DNA from: Streptomyces muensis
GTDB taxonomy: Bacteria > Actinomycetota > Actinomycetes > Streptomycetales > Streptomycetaceae
Assembly: GCF_021474425.1 (NCBI RefSeq)
Contig: NZ_JAKEIP010000020.1
Span: forward strand, 1-64,000
Direction of reading: 5' to 3'
Length of the DNA stretch: 64,000 bases
Below, piece by piece: positions 35,764-46,237 of the stretch. A program made the translations under genes and the position numbers. The notes beneath the pieces were generated by a model. The model saw only the letters and a program-made list of their open reading frames with translations, did not search any database and was not told the DNA's origin. Position 1 is the stretch's first letter. The number at the start of each line of letters is the position of its first letter.

Positions 35764-36476
35764 ACCAGGGCGTCCTGTTGGGCGTCCATGACGAGGTCCG
35801 TGATCTCCAGGGGGCGGGCGTACTGATCGTGCACGCGCCGGGTGACCCGCACCGAAGGCGCGCCCGGCAGCCGGGTGATGGCGTCGCGATGGTGCAGCGT
35901 GAGGCCCGCCCGGCGCATCCAGTCGTAGGCGCGGCGCAGCTCGGCCGCCCCGGCGCCGTCGGCTCGGTCGCGGCAGCGGGCCAGCTCCGTCACCTCGGCG
36001 AGCGCCACGGCGGAGAAGGACGTCACGGCCGTACGCCGGCCGTGGCCGTCGGCGCCCGCGGACTCGTAGCGGTGTACCAGGGTCGGCCGGTGCGGGGCCA
36101 GCCCCAGGGCCTCGGCGTGCTCCGGCGGGGGAGTCTCCCAGGTGACCGTCGCCCGGTCCACCGCGCCCGGCGCCGTGGACCGGGCGCCGACCGGGAAGGT
36201 GAGTGTCGAGGGGGTCTCGACCGGCGGACCGGACAGGACGGCATGGCTGCCCCGCCGGTCGGTGGTGACCAGGCCGCTGTGGCGCAGCACCTCCAGCGCC
36301 TGCCGTACGGTCTCCCGGCTGACCCCGAAGTGCAGCGCCAACTGCCGTTCCGCCGGAAGCCGTTCACCGGGCGGGACGGTTCCGTCGCGCAGCTCGCCGA
36401 GCAGTTGGGTGGCGATCCTCCAGTACAGCGGCTGCGCTCCGGTGAGCGGGCGGTCGTGCGGGGTGGTGCGGACCAT
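35733..36476 (-). CDS. GntR/UTRA family regulator
   Basis: 247 residues: GntR winged helix (about 16-80, YWRIATQLLGELRDGTVPPG then LPAERQLALHFGVSRETVRQ) and a UTRA ligand domain (about 100-240). Such HutC-type proteins sense small sugars, amino acids or histidine derivatives. It has no clear target nearby apart from the serine hydrolase gene at 36607. It meets the thioesterase gene tail to tail with a 31-bp overlap. Confidence 0.9.
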   Translation of the reverse strand: MVRTTPHDRPLTGAQPLYWRIATQLLGELRDGTVPPGERLPAERQLALHFGVSRETVRQALEVLRHSGLVTTDRRGSHAVLSGPPVETPSTLTFPVGARSTAPGAVDRATVTWETPPPEHAEALGLAPHRPTLVHRYESAGADGHGRRTAVTSFSAVALAEVTELARCRDRADGAGAAELRRAYDWMRRAGLTLHHRDAITRLPGAPSVRVTRRVHDQYARPLEITDLVMDAQQDALVYEFTLPAAG

Positions 36477-36606
36477 GCCGCGCCTCCTGTTGGTGACGTG
36501 TCGTAGTCGTGCGGGTTCGTTGCGCCACCAGATCCAAGCATTGGTCTAAACCAGAAGGGAAGGGCGGTCTGTCACTTCGGCCGAAACGACCCGCGTGAAC
36601 CAGCGC

Positions 36607-37773
36607 TCACACAGCGCCGTACACGGCGTCGATCAGCGCCATCTTCCTCGGGTCGTCGGCTATATGAGGCCCCATCCGGTTCATCACGTAGCCCAGCGAC
36701 ACCCCGGCCTCCGGATCGGCCAGACCGCACGAGCCACCGAAGCCGTCGTGTCCGAAAGCCCGCGGGTTGGGTCCGTACGAACCGTTGGCCCCGCTCAGCC
36801 ACAGGCCGAGCCCGGCCTCCGTCTCCTTCTCGAATCCGGCCCCGAGCACCAGGTCGCGACAGCTGCCCTGTCCCTCACGCACCCGCTCGGCCGCCTCGGG
36901 CGACAGGACGCGGTGGCCGTCGTACGAGCCGAGGCCCGCGAAGATCCCGTACAGCGCGGCGACGGCCCGCGCGGTGCCGTGTCCGTTCGCCGCGGGGATC
37001 TCGGCGGCCCGCCACTCGGGCGAGTTGGCCTGCGCCGCCCCCACCGCCGGGTTGGCCAGCGCGGCGACGGCGGCCGGCGCCAACTGACTGAAGATCGCCT
37101 TCTGTTCACTGCTCGACGCGACCGGCGGCTGCACCAGCTCGGCTGCCCGCCCCGACTCCTTCTGCGGCAGGCCGATCGCGAAGTCGATCCCGAGCGGCCC
37201 GGTCACCTCCCGCTCCAGGAAGGCCCCGGGCAGCAGCCCCGACACCCGCCGCACCACCTCCCCGACCAGGAACCCGTACGTGAGCGCGTGATACCCCGAC
37301 CCCGTGCCCGGCGTCCACCACGGCTCCATCGCCGCGAGCCGCTGCGTCGTCAACTCCCAGTCGCACAGCTGCTGAAGCGAGTGCGGCTCCCGCAGACCGG
37401 ACAGACCGGCGCGGTGCGACAGCAGATGCCGTACGAGGATCTGCTCCTTGCCCGCCGCGGCGAACTCCGGCCAGTACGCGGCCACCGGGGCGTCCAGGTC
37501 GAGCAGCCCCCGGTCGGCGAGGACGTGCGCGCACAGGGCCGTCGGACCCTTGGTCGTCGACCACACGTTGACCAGCGTGTCCCGCTGCCACGGGCGGCCG
37601 CGCGCCGCGTCCGCCCACCCGCCCCACAGGTCCACCACGGTCTCCCCGCCGACCGTGACCGCGACGGCCGCGCCCAGCTCCCCGCGCTCCCGGAAGTTCG
37701 CCTCGAACGCCGCCCGCACCGCCGCGAACCGCGGATCGCAGTGCCCGTGCACCTCTGCCTCGTGCTCCGTCAT
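36607..37773 (-). CDS. Serine hydrolase, beta-lactamase family (esterase-like)
   Basis: 388 residues, cytoplasmic: no signal peptide. Ser72-T-T-Lys75 is the SxxK nucleophile motif, Tyr in GYHALTYGF is the second motif, and HDGFGGSCG near residue 340 is the C-terminal HGG-type motif. Most such proteins are class C-like esterases (EstB type), not antibiotic-inactivating lactamases. ATG at 37771-37773. Nothing in the context shows its substrate. Confidence 0.85.
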   Translation of the reverse strand: MTEHEAEVHGHCDPRFAAVRAAFEANFRERGELGAAVAVTVGGETVVDLWGGWADAARGRPWQRDTLVNVWSTTKGPTALCAHVLADRGLLDLDAPVAAYWPEFAAAGKEQILVRHLLSHRAGLSGLREPHSLQQLCDWELTTQRLAAMEPWWTPGTGSGYHALTYGFLVGEVVRRVSGLLPGAFLEREVTGPLGIDFAIGLPQKESGRAAELVQPPVASSSEQKAIFSQLAPAAVAALANPAVGAAQANSPEWRAAEIPAANGHGTARAVAALYGIFAGLGSYDGHRVLSPEAAERVREGQGSCRDLVLGAGFEKETEAGLGLWLSGANGSYGPNPRAFGHDGFGGSCGLADPEAGVSLGYVMNRMGPHIADDPRKMALIDAVYGAV

Positions 37774-37920
37774 GAGCCCACCCCTCGTCCTCAGCCGGAA
37801 GCCCGGGCGGCGACGGCGCGGCCCGGGCTCCCTGAACGTACCGACTGGTCGGACTGGGTGGAAGGTGCCGAACGCGCCGACCTCACCGAGGCCGGCGCGT
37901 CCACCGGATCCCCGCGCCCG

Positions 37921-38889
<969 letters not shown>

Positions 38890-38991
38890 GAAGGACCGCC
38901 TTTTCGAAGGGTTACTGCGGATGATCACACCGTACGGGTGAGATCGGAGGTCTCGCCAGGTCTCTCCCGGTCAAGCACCTACCATGACGTC

Positions 38992-40371
38992 ATGACGTCT
39001 GCCGTCGAAGCTCCGGTCCAGGCAGTGGAATTGCTGATCAGGGACGCCGAACTACTGGTGGTGGACGGCGGGCGGGAGATCCCGGGCGGCTGGCTGGCCG
39101 TCACCGGTGATCGGGTCACCGCCGTCGGCAGGGCCGGGAGCGAGCCCGAGGCCCGCACGACCGTCTCGGCGGCCGGACGACTCGTCACCCCTGGCCTGAT
39201 CAACACGCATCACCACATCTACCAGAACCTCACCCGCTCCTACGCGCCCGCCGTGAACGGCTCCCTCTTCGACTGGCTGACCACCCTCTACCCGCTCTGG
39301 GCGGGCCTCGACGAGGAGGCCGCGTACGTGTCGGCGTACGTCGGCATGGCCGAACTGCTGATGGGCGGCTGCACCACGTCGTCCGACCACCTCTACGTCC
39401 ATCCCCGGCCGCGTCTCGTCGACGCCGAGATCCGCGCCGCCCGCGACATCGGCTTCCGCTTCCACGCCACCCGCGGCTCGATGACCCGCTCCGTCGACGA
39501 CGGCGGACTGCCGCCGAGGAGCGTCACCCAGACCGAGGACGACGTACTGGCCGACAGCGAGCGTCTCATCAGGACCTACCACGACCCCGAACCCGGGGCA
39601 CTGGTCCGCGTCGCGCTCGCGCCCTGCTCGCCGTTCTCGGTGACCAGGTCGCTGATGACGGCGACCGCCGCACTCGCCGAGCGCCACGACGTACGGCTGC
39701 ACACCCACCTCGCCGAGGACCACGACGAGGACACGTACTGCCTGGAGACCTACGGCTGCCGCCCCGTCGAGTACTTCGAGGAGACCGGGTGGATGAGCGA
39801 CCGCAGCTGGGTCGCGCACTGCATCTACCCGAACGACGCCGAGCTGAGCCGTCTTGCCGCGGCGGCCGTCGGCGTCGCGCACTGCCCCAGCTCCAACATG
39901 CTCATCGGCGGCGGCACCGCGCGCGTGCGGGAGATGCGCGAACTGGGCCTGCCCGTCGGCATCGGCTGCGACGGCTCGGCCTCCACCGACCACGCCTCCC
40001 TCTGGTTGGAGACCCGGGCGGCGCTGCTGCTGGGCCGCTACCGCGGCGGACCAGGCGCGATGACCGCCCGCGATGCCCTCGACATCGCCACCCGTGGCTC
40101 GGCGCGCTGCCTGGGCCGGGCCGACGAACTGGGCCATCTGCGGCCCGGCGCCTGCGCCGACCTGGTCGTCTGGGACCTGCACGAGGTCGCCCTGGCCGGC
40201 GCCGTCAGCGACCCCGTGGAGGCCTGGCTGCGCTGCGGCCCCGCCCGGGCCTGGACCACGGTGGTCGGCGGCCGCATCCTGGTCGACCACGGCGAGCCCC
40301 GCCTGCCGGGACTGGCGGACGCCCTACGGACACACGACGGCATCGCACGCCGGATGCAGGGGGCCGGGTAG
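38992..40371 (+). CDS. 8-oxoguanine deaminase (amidohydrolase)
   Basis: 459 residues. Metal site HxH in LINTHHHIYQNLT (His73-75), then LHTHLAEDHDED, and the late Asp in IGCDGSASTDHASLW. This pattern, with YEETGWM-type segments, matches 8-oxoguanine deaminases, which convert 8-oxoguanine to urate; the ATZ/TRZ-type family includes related s-triazine and cytosine deaminases. ATG 38992 is in frame; ATG 38984 is not. Its last 19 codons are repeated downstream at 40491-40548. Confidence 0.88.
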   Translation: MTSAVEAPVQAVELLIRDAELLVVDGGREIPGGWLAVTGDRVTAVGRAGSEPEARTTVSAAGRLVTPGLINTHHHIYQNLTRSYAPAVNGSLFDWLTTLYPLWAGLDEEAAYVSAYVGMAELLMGGCTTSSDHLYVHPRPRLVDAEIRAARDIGFRFHATRGSMTRSVDDGGLPPRSVTQTEDDVLADSERLIRTYHDPEPGALVRVALAPCSPFSVTRSLMTATAALAERHDVRLHTHLAEDHDEDTYCLETYGCRPVEYFEETGWMSDRSWVAHCIYPNDAELSRLAAAAVGVAHCPSSNMLIGGGTARVREMRELGLPVGIGCDGSASTDHASLWLETRAALLLGRYRGGPGAMTARDALDIATRGSARCLGRADELGHLRPGACADLVVWDLHEVALAGAVSDPVEAWLRCGPARAWTTVVGGRILVDHGEPRLPGLADALRTHDGIARRMQGAG

Positions 40372-40490
40372 GGCCGGGCCGCCCGTGTGCCCGGGTGATG
40401 CCGCCAGGTCATGCCCGACGGCGCGTCCACTCCGGTTCCGTCGCGGCCCACTCCCGTTCCGTCGGTCAGGCTGCGACGCATCGCGCTACG
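40315..40490. repeat. Tandem duplication unit A (two gene ends)
   Basis: This 176-bp unit holds the end of the deaminase gene (from ADALRTHDGIARRM), the short gap and a degraded copy of the end of the Rv1733c-like gene. It is repeated directly as unit B at 40491-40665. In this copy the Rv1733c-like part has lost 2 bp and the frame. Confidence 0.75.
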
Positions 40491-40665
40491 GCGGACGCCC
40501 TGCGGGTGCACGAAGGCATCGCACGCCGCATGCAGGAGGCGGCGTAGGGCTCGTGTGCCCGGGCGATGCCGCCAGGTCATGCCCGACGGCGCGTCCACTC
40601 CGGTTCCGTCGCGGCCCACTCCCGTTCCCATTCGGCCAGGCGGTGACGCATAGCGGTGTGGCGTA
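40491..40665. repeat. Tandem duplication unit B
   Basis: Starts with GCGGACGCCCT like unit A and encodes ADALRVHEGIARRMQEAA then TAG, a diverged copy of the deaminase C-terminus, followed by the true end of the Rv1733c-like gene. Offset to unit A is 176 bp at the left and 168 bp further on, because of small deletions. The gap GTGTGCCCGGG through TCCACTCCGG is nearly identical in both. Confidence 0.75.
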
Positions 40666-41161
40666 CGGCCAGGTGGCCCAGGAGGATCACGGCGACCGTG
40701 GCGCCCGTGGCGCAGACGCCGATGGTGACGGCGTGCTGCGAGATCGCCATGGCGTCCGGCGGCGGGGCCACGCTGCGGCCCCGGGAGTCCAGCCACACGT
40801 CGACCGCCTCGCCGCTCCGGGTGCCCGCCGGGACGCGCGCCGTGGCCGTCCGCGCGGTGCCGTCCGGCTCCGCCCAGCGGACCGTCGTCCTCGCGGACGG
40901 CTGCCGTCCGCCGTGTGCCATGGGCAGCGTGTCGGACAGTCTGCCGACGACCTCGGCCCGGACCTGCCGGCGATCGGCGCGCTGTTCCTGGGCCGTCGCC
41001 CGGGCACTGTCATGGGCCCACCAGGCCGCGCACACCCCGACCAGGGGCGCCATCACGAGGAGCAGGACGGCCACCGCCCCTGTCGTCCACGCCTCGACGA
41101 CGTCCGACCGGCGCCGCAGTGAACTGCGCCGCCGGTGCCGGTCACCCACCAGGTATCGCAT
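40577..41161 (-). CDS. Rv1733c family membrane protein
   Basis: 194 residues, two transmembrane helices (about 24-45 and 145-168) around an extracytoplasmic loop. RRRSDVVEAWTTGAV at the first helix matches the Rv1733c family, common and multi-copy in actinomycetes and of unknown function. The ATG at 41159-41161 gives MRYLVGDRHRRRSSL; a longer frame to 41212 is possible. Its 3' end lies in the tandem duplication. Confidence 0.8.
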   Translation of the reverse strand: MRYLVGDRHRRRSSLRRRSDVVEAWTTGAVAVLLLVMAPLVGVCAAWWAHDSARATAQEQRADRRQVRAEVVGRLSDTLPMAHGGRQPSARTTVRWAEPDGTARTATARVPAGTRSGEAVDVWLDSRGRSVAPPPDAMAISQHAVTIGVCATGATVAVILLGHLAVRHTAMRHRLAEWEREWAATEPEWTRRRA

Positions 41162-41239
41162 GGCGTCCAGGTACCCCGTACACAGGACAACGTTCCTGAC
41201 GATTCCGGACAAACGCGCGGCACCGCCCCGGACCGTCGG

Positions 41240-42077
41240 TCAGCCGAAGCGCTCGATCCGGATACGGTCCACGGGCTGACCTGCCGCCACCAGCAGCCGG
41301 GAGGCGTGCTCGGCGAACCCGTTGGAGCCGCACACATAGGCCTCCCACCCACCCGGAGGCTGCTCGGCCAGGAGTGGCGCCACATATGTGGCGGCCATAC
41401 GTCCCACAGCCACACCCTCCGGCGCACTCCGTGTGAACACGGGCGTCGTCTCCGCGCCGTACTCCCGCGCGTAGATCAACTCCTCGGGGCTGCGCGCCGA
41501 CACCAGCAGTCGCAGCGGCACGTCCAGGCCCCGCGCCCTGTGGTGGCGCACCATCGACATCAGCGGTACGACACCGGAGCCGGCGCCGATCAGCAGCGCG
41601 GGCCGGTCGCCGGGCCAGGCGAAGAAGCCGCTGACCGGGCCGCGCACCTCCACCGTGTCACCGGGCTCGGCCACGGAGTGGAACCAGCCGGAGACCTCGC
41701 CGCCCTCGACATGGTCCAGGGTCAGCTCGATGTGCCCGGAGTCGTCCGGCGCGGACGCGATCGAATAGTGGCGCTGGGCCACATAGCCGTCCCGCGCGAT
41801 CAGCCGCAGCATCAGGTGCTGGCCCGGCAGATGGCCCGCCCAGTCCGGCACCGCGAGCCGGAACGTGGCGGCGTGCGGGGTCTCGCGGCGGATCTCGGTG
41901 ATCGTCGCGGTTTGCCACAGCGCGGCGACGCGGTTGCTGACGGCGATCCGCCCGGGCACGGCGAAGCGGGTCGGGGGAGTGAACGTCTCGGGCACAGCTG
42001 ACTCGGTTACGGCCGCCTCGGTCACAGCCGCCTCAGTCATGGCCTCCGCAGTCACCGTCATGTCAGTCACAGTCACC

Positions 42078-42085
<8 letters not shown>
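41240..42085 (-). CDS. Ferredoxin reductase-type flavoprotein
   Basis: 281 residues. FAD-binding beta-barrel with RHYSIAS (about 103-109), NAD-binding half starting LLIGAGSGVVPLMSM (about 163-177), and C-terminal YVCGSNGFAE. No 2Fe-2S domain is present. It likely passes electrons from NAD(P)H to its partner, the molybdopterin oxidoreductase encoded upstream with an 8-bp overlap. The N-terminal 33 residues are a low-complexity Thr/Val/Glu/Ala repeat absent from relatives. ATG at 42083-42085. Confidence 0.85.
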
Positions 42086-42683
<598 letters not shown>

Positions 42684-42813
42684 ACGGGGGATGCCTCCAG
42701 GCCGCCGTAGGCGACGGCCCGCGGGTCGAGCGTGATCAGTGTTCTGTTCATCCAACCGTACGCGCTCCGGTGACCCGCCCCGAGCCGGGTCGGTTGGGGT
42801 AGGGTTGCCGTCC

Positions 42814-42950
42814 GGTCGGGGCCGTCCCGACCGTGCTGGAGTCCAAGGAGGTGAGACCCATTACCGCTGTGTCAGGTCGGGTGCTCTCACCTCGAATCGG
42901 CGCGGATCACCGCCAGTAGGCGACCGCGAGAGCACCCTTCGGCTTCCGAA
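42814..42950 (+). promoter_or_regulatory. Structured leader, attenuator-like
   Basis: Upstream of the PrmC-like gene. Hairpin 1: arms GGTCGGG (42814-42820) and CCCGACC (42826-42832). A strong AAGGAGG (42845-42851) precedes a 19-codon frame. Hairpin 2: GGGTGCTCTC (42879-42888) pairs perfectly with GAGAGCACCC (42928-42937); its left arm lies inside the small frame. Hairpin 3: TTCGG/CCGAA at 42938-42950. The coupling of a small translated frame with an RNA stem spanning its end suggests translation-dependent attenuation. Confidence 0.5.
42860..42919 (+). CDS. Possible leader peptide with AUU start
   Basis: 19 codons from ATT (42860-42862), or 22 from GTG (42851-42853), to TAG (42917-42919). The peptide reads ITAVSGRVLSPRIGADHRQ. 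AAGGAGG ends 8 bases before ATT but overlaps the GTG, so spacing favours the unusual ATT start. It is placed so that ribosomes would disturb hairpin 2 of the leader. Speculative; there is no homologue I recognise. Confidence 0.35.
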   Translation: MTAVSGRVLSPRIGADHRQ

Positions 42951-42965
42951 AGGCTCTCGGCTTCC

Positions 42966-43808
42966 ATGCCCCCTCTCCCCTCCTCGTCTTCCTCCCCTTC
43001 ACCTTCCTCCTCGTCTTCCTCCCCCTCGCCGCTGACGCCCGACGCCGTCGTCTCCGCGCTGCGCGCCGCCGGCTGTGTCTTTGCCGAGGACGAGGCCCGG
43101 TTGATCCTGGCCGCCGCCGGCACCCCGGACGAACTCGCCGCCATGGTGGACCGGCGTGTCACCGGACTGCCCCTCGAACTCGTCCTCGGCTGGGCCGAGT
43201 TCCGCGGGCTGCGCATCGCCGTGGAACCCGGTGTCTTCGTGCCCCGCCGCCGCACCGAGTTCCTCGTCGAGCAGGCACTCGCCCATGCCCCGGACGCGTC
43301 CGTGGTCGTGGACCTGTGCTGCGGCTCGGGCGCGGTCGGTGCCGCACTGGCCGCCGCACTCGGCGGCGTCGAGCTGCACTCCGCCGACATCGACCCGGCT
43401 GCGGTGCGCTGTGCTCGCCGCAATGTGGCGCCCTTCGGCGGTCAGGTGCACGCGGGTGACCTCTTCGAGGCGCTGCCCGGCAGCCTGCGCGGCTGCGTCG
43501 GCATCCTCGCGGCGAACGTGCCATACGTACCCAGCGACGAAGTCGGGCTCCTGCCCGCTGAGGCCCGCGACCACGAGCCGCGCGTCGCCCTCGACGGCGG
43601 CGCGGACGGCCTCGACGTCCTGCGCCGGGTCGCCGCCGAGGCTCCCCGGTGGCTGGCGCCCGGCGGCTGTCTGCTGGTCGAGACGAGTGAACGCCAGGCA
43701 CCGACGGCCCTGGACGCCTTCACCCGCAGTGGACTGTCGGCGCGGCTGATCGCCTCCGAGGAGCGGTACGCGAATGTCGTCGTCGGCCTTAGTCCGGCCG
43801 GAGGCTAG
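42966..43808 (+). CDS. PrmC/HemK-like N5-glutamine methyltransferase homologue
   Basis: 280 residues. The SAM site VVDLCCGSGAVGAALAAALG (about 113-132) and ILAANVPYVPSD (about 180-191) match the HemK/PrmC group, whose catalytic motif is NPPY; here it is NVPY. It is a second, divergent copy, as prmC proper normally sits with prfA. It may modify another protein or the ribosome. Residues 5-22 are an odd Ser/Pro-only stretch. It follows the structured leader at 42814-42950. Confidence 0.8.
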   Translation: MPPLPSSSSSPSPSSSSSSPSPLTPDAVVSALRAAGCVFAEDEARLILAAAGTPDELAAMVDRRVTGLPLELVLGWAEFRGLRIAVEPGVFVPRRRTEFLVEQALAHAPDASVVVDLCCGSGAVGAALAAALGGVELHSADIDPAAVRCARRNVAPFGGQVHAGDLFEALPGSLRGCVGILAANVPYVPSDEVGLLPAEARDHEPRVALDGGADGLDVLRRVAAEAPRWLAPGGCLLVETSERQAPTALDAFTRSGLSARLIASEERYANVVVGLSPAGG

Positions 43809-43890
43809 GAGGTCACAGCGCCGCTGCTCGAAGGGCTCTCCAGGGACCGTACCGCCCTCCCCGGCCCTGCCCTCCCCGGCTCCGCCCTCA

Positions 43891-45969
43891 TCAACCGGGC
43901 ATCAGCACACGGGCGATGAGCAGTGCCACGTCGTCGGCGTTCTCGGGCCGGTGCAGGGTGCGCAGCAGGAGGTCGCAGACCTCCTCCAGCGGGCGGTCGG
44001 GGCCGTCGAGGAGTTCCAGCAGCGCGGCCAGGCGCTCGTCGAGCGGGTGCTGGCGGGTCTCGACGAGGCCGTCGGTGTAGAAGACGAGGCGGTCGCCGGG
44101 TTCGAGGTCGATCGTGGTCGTGGAGAACGGGACCCCGCCCACGCCCAGCGGCACCCCGGTGGGCAGTTCGAGGAGCTCCGGCGCGTCGCCGGGGCGGAGG
44201 CGGACGGGCGGAAGGTGTCCGGCGTTGGCGATCCGGCACTGGCGCAGCCGGGGGTCGTGGATGGCGTAGACGCAGGTGGCGATGGAGTGGTCGAGGCCCT
44301 CGGTGATCTTGTCGAGGTGCTCCAGGAGCCGTGCCGGTTCGAGGTCGAGGGAGGCCAGCGTGTGCGTCGCCGTGCGCAGCCGGCCCATGGTGGTCGCGGC
44401 GTCGATGCCGCTGCCCATCACATCGCCGACGACCAGCGCGGTCTTGCCGTCCTCCAGCGGGATCACGTCGAACCAGTCGCCGCCGACCTCGGCGCTGGCG
44501 CCCGCGGGCTGGTAGCGGGAGGCGACCTCCAGTCCGCCGGTCACCGCCGGATGGCTCGGCAGCAGGCTGCGCTGGAGGGTGAGGGCGGTGTCGCGGGCGT
44601 TCTGGTACCAGCGGGCGTTGTCGATCTGCACGGCCGCGCGGGCCGCGAGCTCACGGGCCAGCAGCAGGTCGTCCTCGCTGAACGGCAGCGGATTGCGGGT
44701 CCGCTTGAGGTCTAGGGCGCCGAGCACCTCGCCGCGCGCGATCAGCGGCACCGCCAGATAGGAGTGCACGCCCGCGCGGCCCAGCTGGACGGCGGCCTCG
44801 GGGGAGCGCGCGATGCGTGGCAGGTCCTTCTCCTCGACCTGTGTCACCATCACCGGGCTCGCGGTGCGCACGCACTCGGTGACCAGGCGGTCCGGACCGT
44901 AGCGGGCGACCTGCCCGGGCTGGTCGGCGGCGTCGAGCGCCTCCGTGTCGTGTGCCGCGCGGACGGCCAGGGCACGGATCACCGCCGACTCCGCGGGGCC
45001 CAGGCTGCTGCGTCTGCCCTCCACCACGGCTTCCAACAGATCCACGGCCGCCACGTCGGCGAGCTCCGGCACCGCGACGTCGGCCAGCTCGCGCGCCGTG
45101 CGGTCCAGCTCCAGGGTGGTGCCGATCCGGGCGGAGGCGTCGGCGATGAGCGCCAGGCGCCGCCGTGCCGTCTCGGCCTCCACGGCGGCCTGGTGCTGCT
45201 CGGTGATGTCCACGGCCATCCCGGCGACGCCGAGCACCGTGCCTGCCGTGTCCTCCAGCCGGTACAGGGAGATGGACCAGAAGTGCTCCCGGTCCGGATC
45301 GGCCGGGGTGCGGCCCGTGATGCGCTGGTTGATGAGAGGATCACCGGTCCGCAGCACCTCGCGCAGAGCCGCTTCGATGACGTCGGCGTCGACGTCGGGC
45401 AGCAGCTCACGCGGCGTACGGCCGAGATGGTCCTCGGCCGAGATGCCGTTGAGCTGCGTCAGCGCCTCGTTCACCGAGACGTACCGCAGCTCGGTGTCCA
45501 GCACGGCAAGGCCGATCGGTGCCTGCGCGATCGTCCGCGTCGACAGCGCGACGTCCCGCTCCACCTGGCGCACGGTCGACTGGTCGGCGCACAGGCCCAG
45601 CGCGTACACGTCCCCCTCGTCGTCCAGCAGCCGCATGTTGCGGAACTCCACCAGCCGCGTACTGCCGTCCTTGCGCCGGATCGGGAACGCCCCGGCCCAG
45701 CCCTCACCGGTCTCCATGACGTCGGAGAACAGTTTGACGACGAGGTCCAGGTACTGCTCGTGGACCATGATCCGGGCCGCGTACTCGCCCAGCGCCTCCT
45801 GCGCCGAGTAGCCGAACAGCTCCTCCGCCTGGGGACTCCACAGCACGATGCGCCCGTCGGTGTCCAGCACCACCGAGGCCACGCCCAGCACGTCGAGCAG
45901 CCCGCTCGGCCCCACCGGCCCGCGCACGGGCTCGTCGCCCTCGGTCACGGGAGGTTCGGCTGCAGACAT
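43891..45969 (-). CDS. PAS-GAF-SpoIIE phosphatase
   Basis: 692 residues, cytoplasmic. Two PAS domains (about 25-145 and 150-270, DTDGRIVLWSPQAEELFGYS then LDTELRYVSVNEALTQLNG), a GAF domain (about 285-445) and a C-terminal PP2C-like SpoIIE phosphatase (about 470-690) with metal residues in AEVGGDWFDVIPL and VVGDVMGSG and ENADDVALLIAR near the end. Such proteins dephosphorylate anti-anti-sigma factors in the sigma-B-like partner-switch network of Streptomyces. The ATG at 45967-45969 begins MSAAEPPVTEGDE; no anti-sigma gene lies nearby. Confidence 0.9.
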   Translation of the reverse strand: MSAAEPPVTEGDEPVRGPVGPSGLLDVLGVASVVLDTDGRIVLWSPQAEELFGYSAQEALGEYAARIMVHEQYLDLVVKLFSDVMETGEGWAGAFPIRRKDGSTRLVEFRNMRLLDDEGDVYALGLCADQSTVRQVERDVALSTRTIAQAPIGLAVLDTELRYVSVNEALTQLNGISAEDHLGRTPRELLPDVDADVIEAALREVLRTGDPLINQRITGRTPADPDREHFWSISLYRLEDTAGTVLGVAGMAVDITEQHQAAVEAETARRRLALIADASARIGTTLELDRTARELADVAVPELADVAAVDLLEAVVEGRRSSLGPAESAVIRALAVRAAHDTEALDAADQPGQVARYGPDRLVTECVRTASPVMVTQVEEKDLPRIARSPEAAVQLGRAGVHSYLAVPLIARGEVLGALDLKRTRNPLPFSEDDLLLARELAARAAVQIDNARWYQNARDTALTLQRSLLPSHPAVTGGLEVASRYQPAGASAEVGGDWFDVIPLEDGKTALVVGDVMGSGIDAATTMGRLRTATHTLASLDLEPARLLEHLDKITEGLDHSIATCVYAIHDPRLRQCRIANAGHLPPVRLRPGDAPELLELPTGVPLGVGGVPFSTTTIDLEPGDRLVFYTDGLVETRQHPLDERLAALLELLDGPDRPLEEVCDLLLRTLHRPENADDVALLIARVLMPG

Positions 45970-46237
45970 CCCACGCACCGCCTTCGCCCAGTTTCGCGGC
46001 ACGCCGTTCCCCCGTGCCGACTCCCCTTGTTCTACCGCGTTCAACCGTCTCCGGGCCCCCTCGGTCGTTCTCCTCCACCATCCCTCAACACGAGGGCGGA
46101 CGTACGGCGAAGTCATCACGTGGGCGGACGACTGTGGCCGAACAGACAGCACACGTTCCTCCGCTTGGCCTGTACATGACTACGGCGGCCCGCCAAACTG
46201 TCCGCCGACACGCACCCACCCCCCAAGGAGTCCTTCC

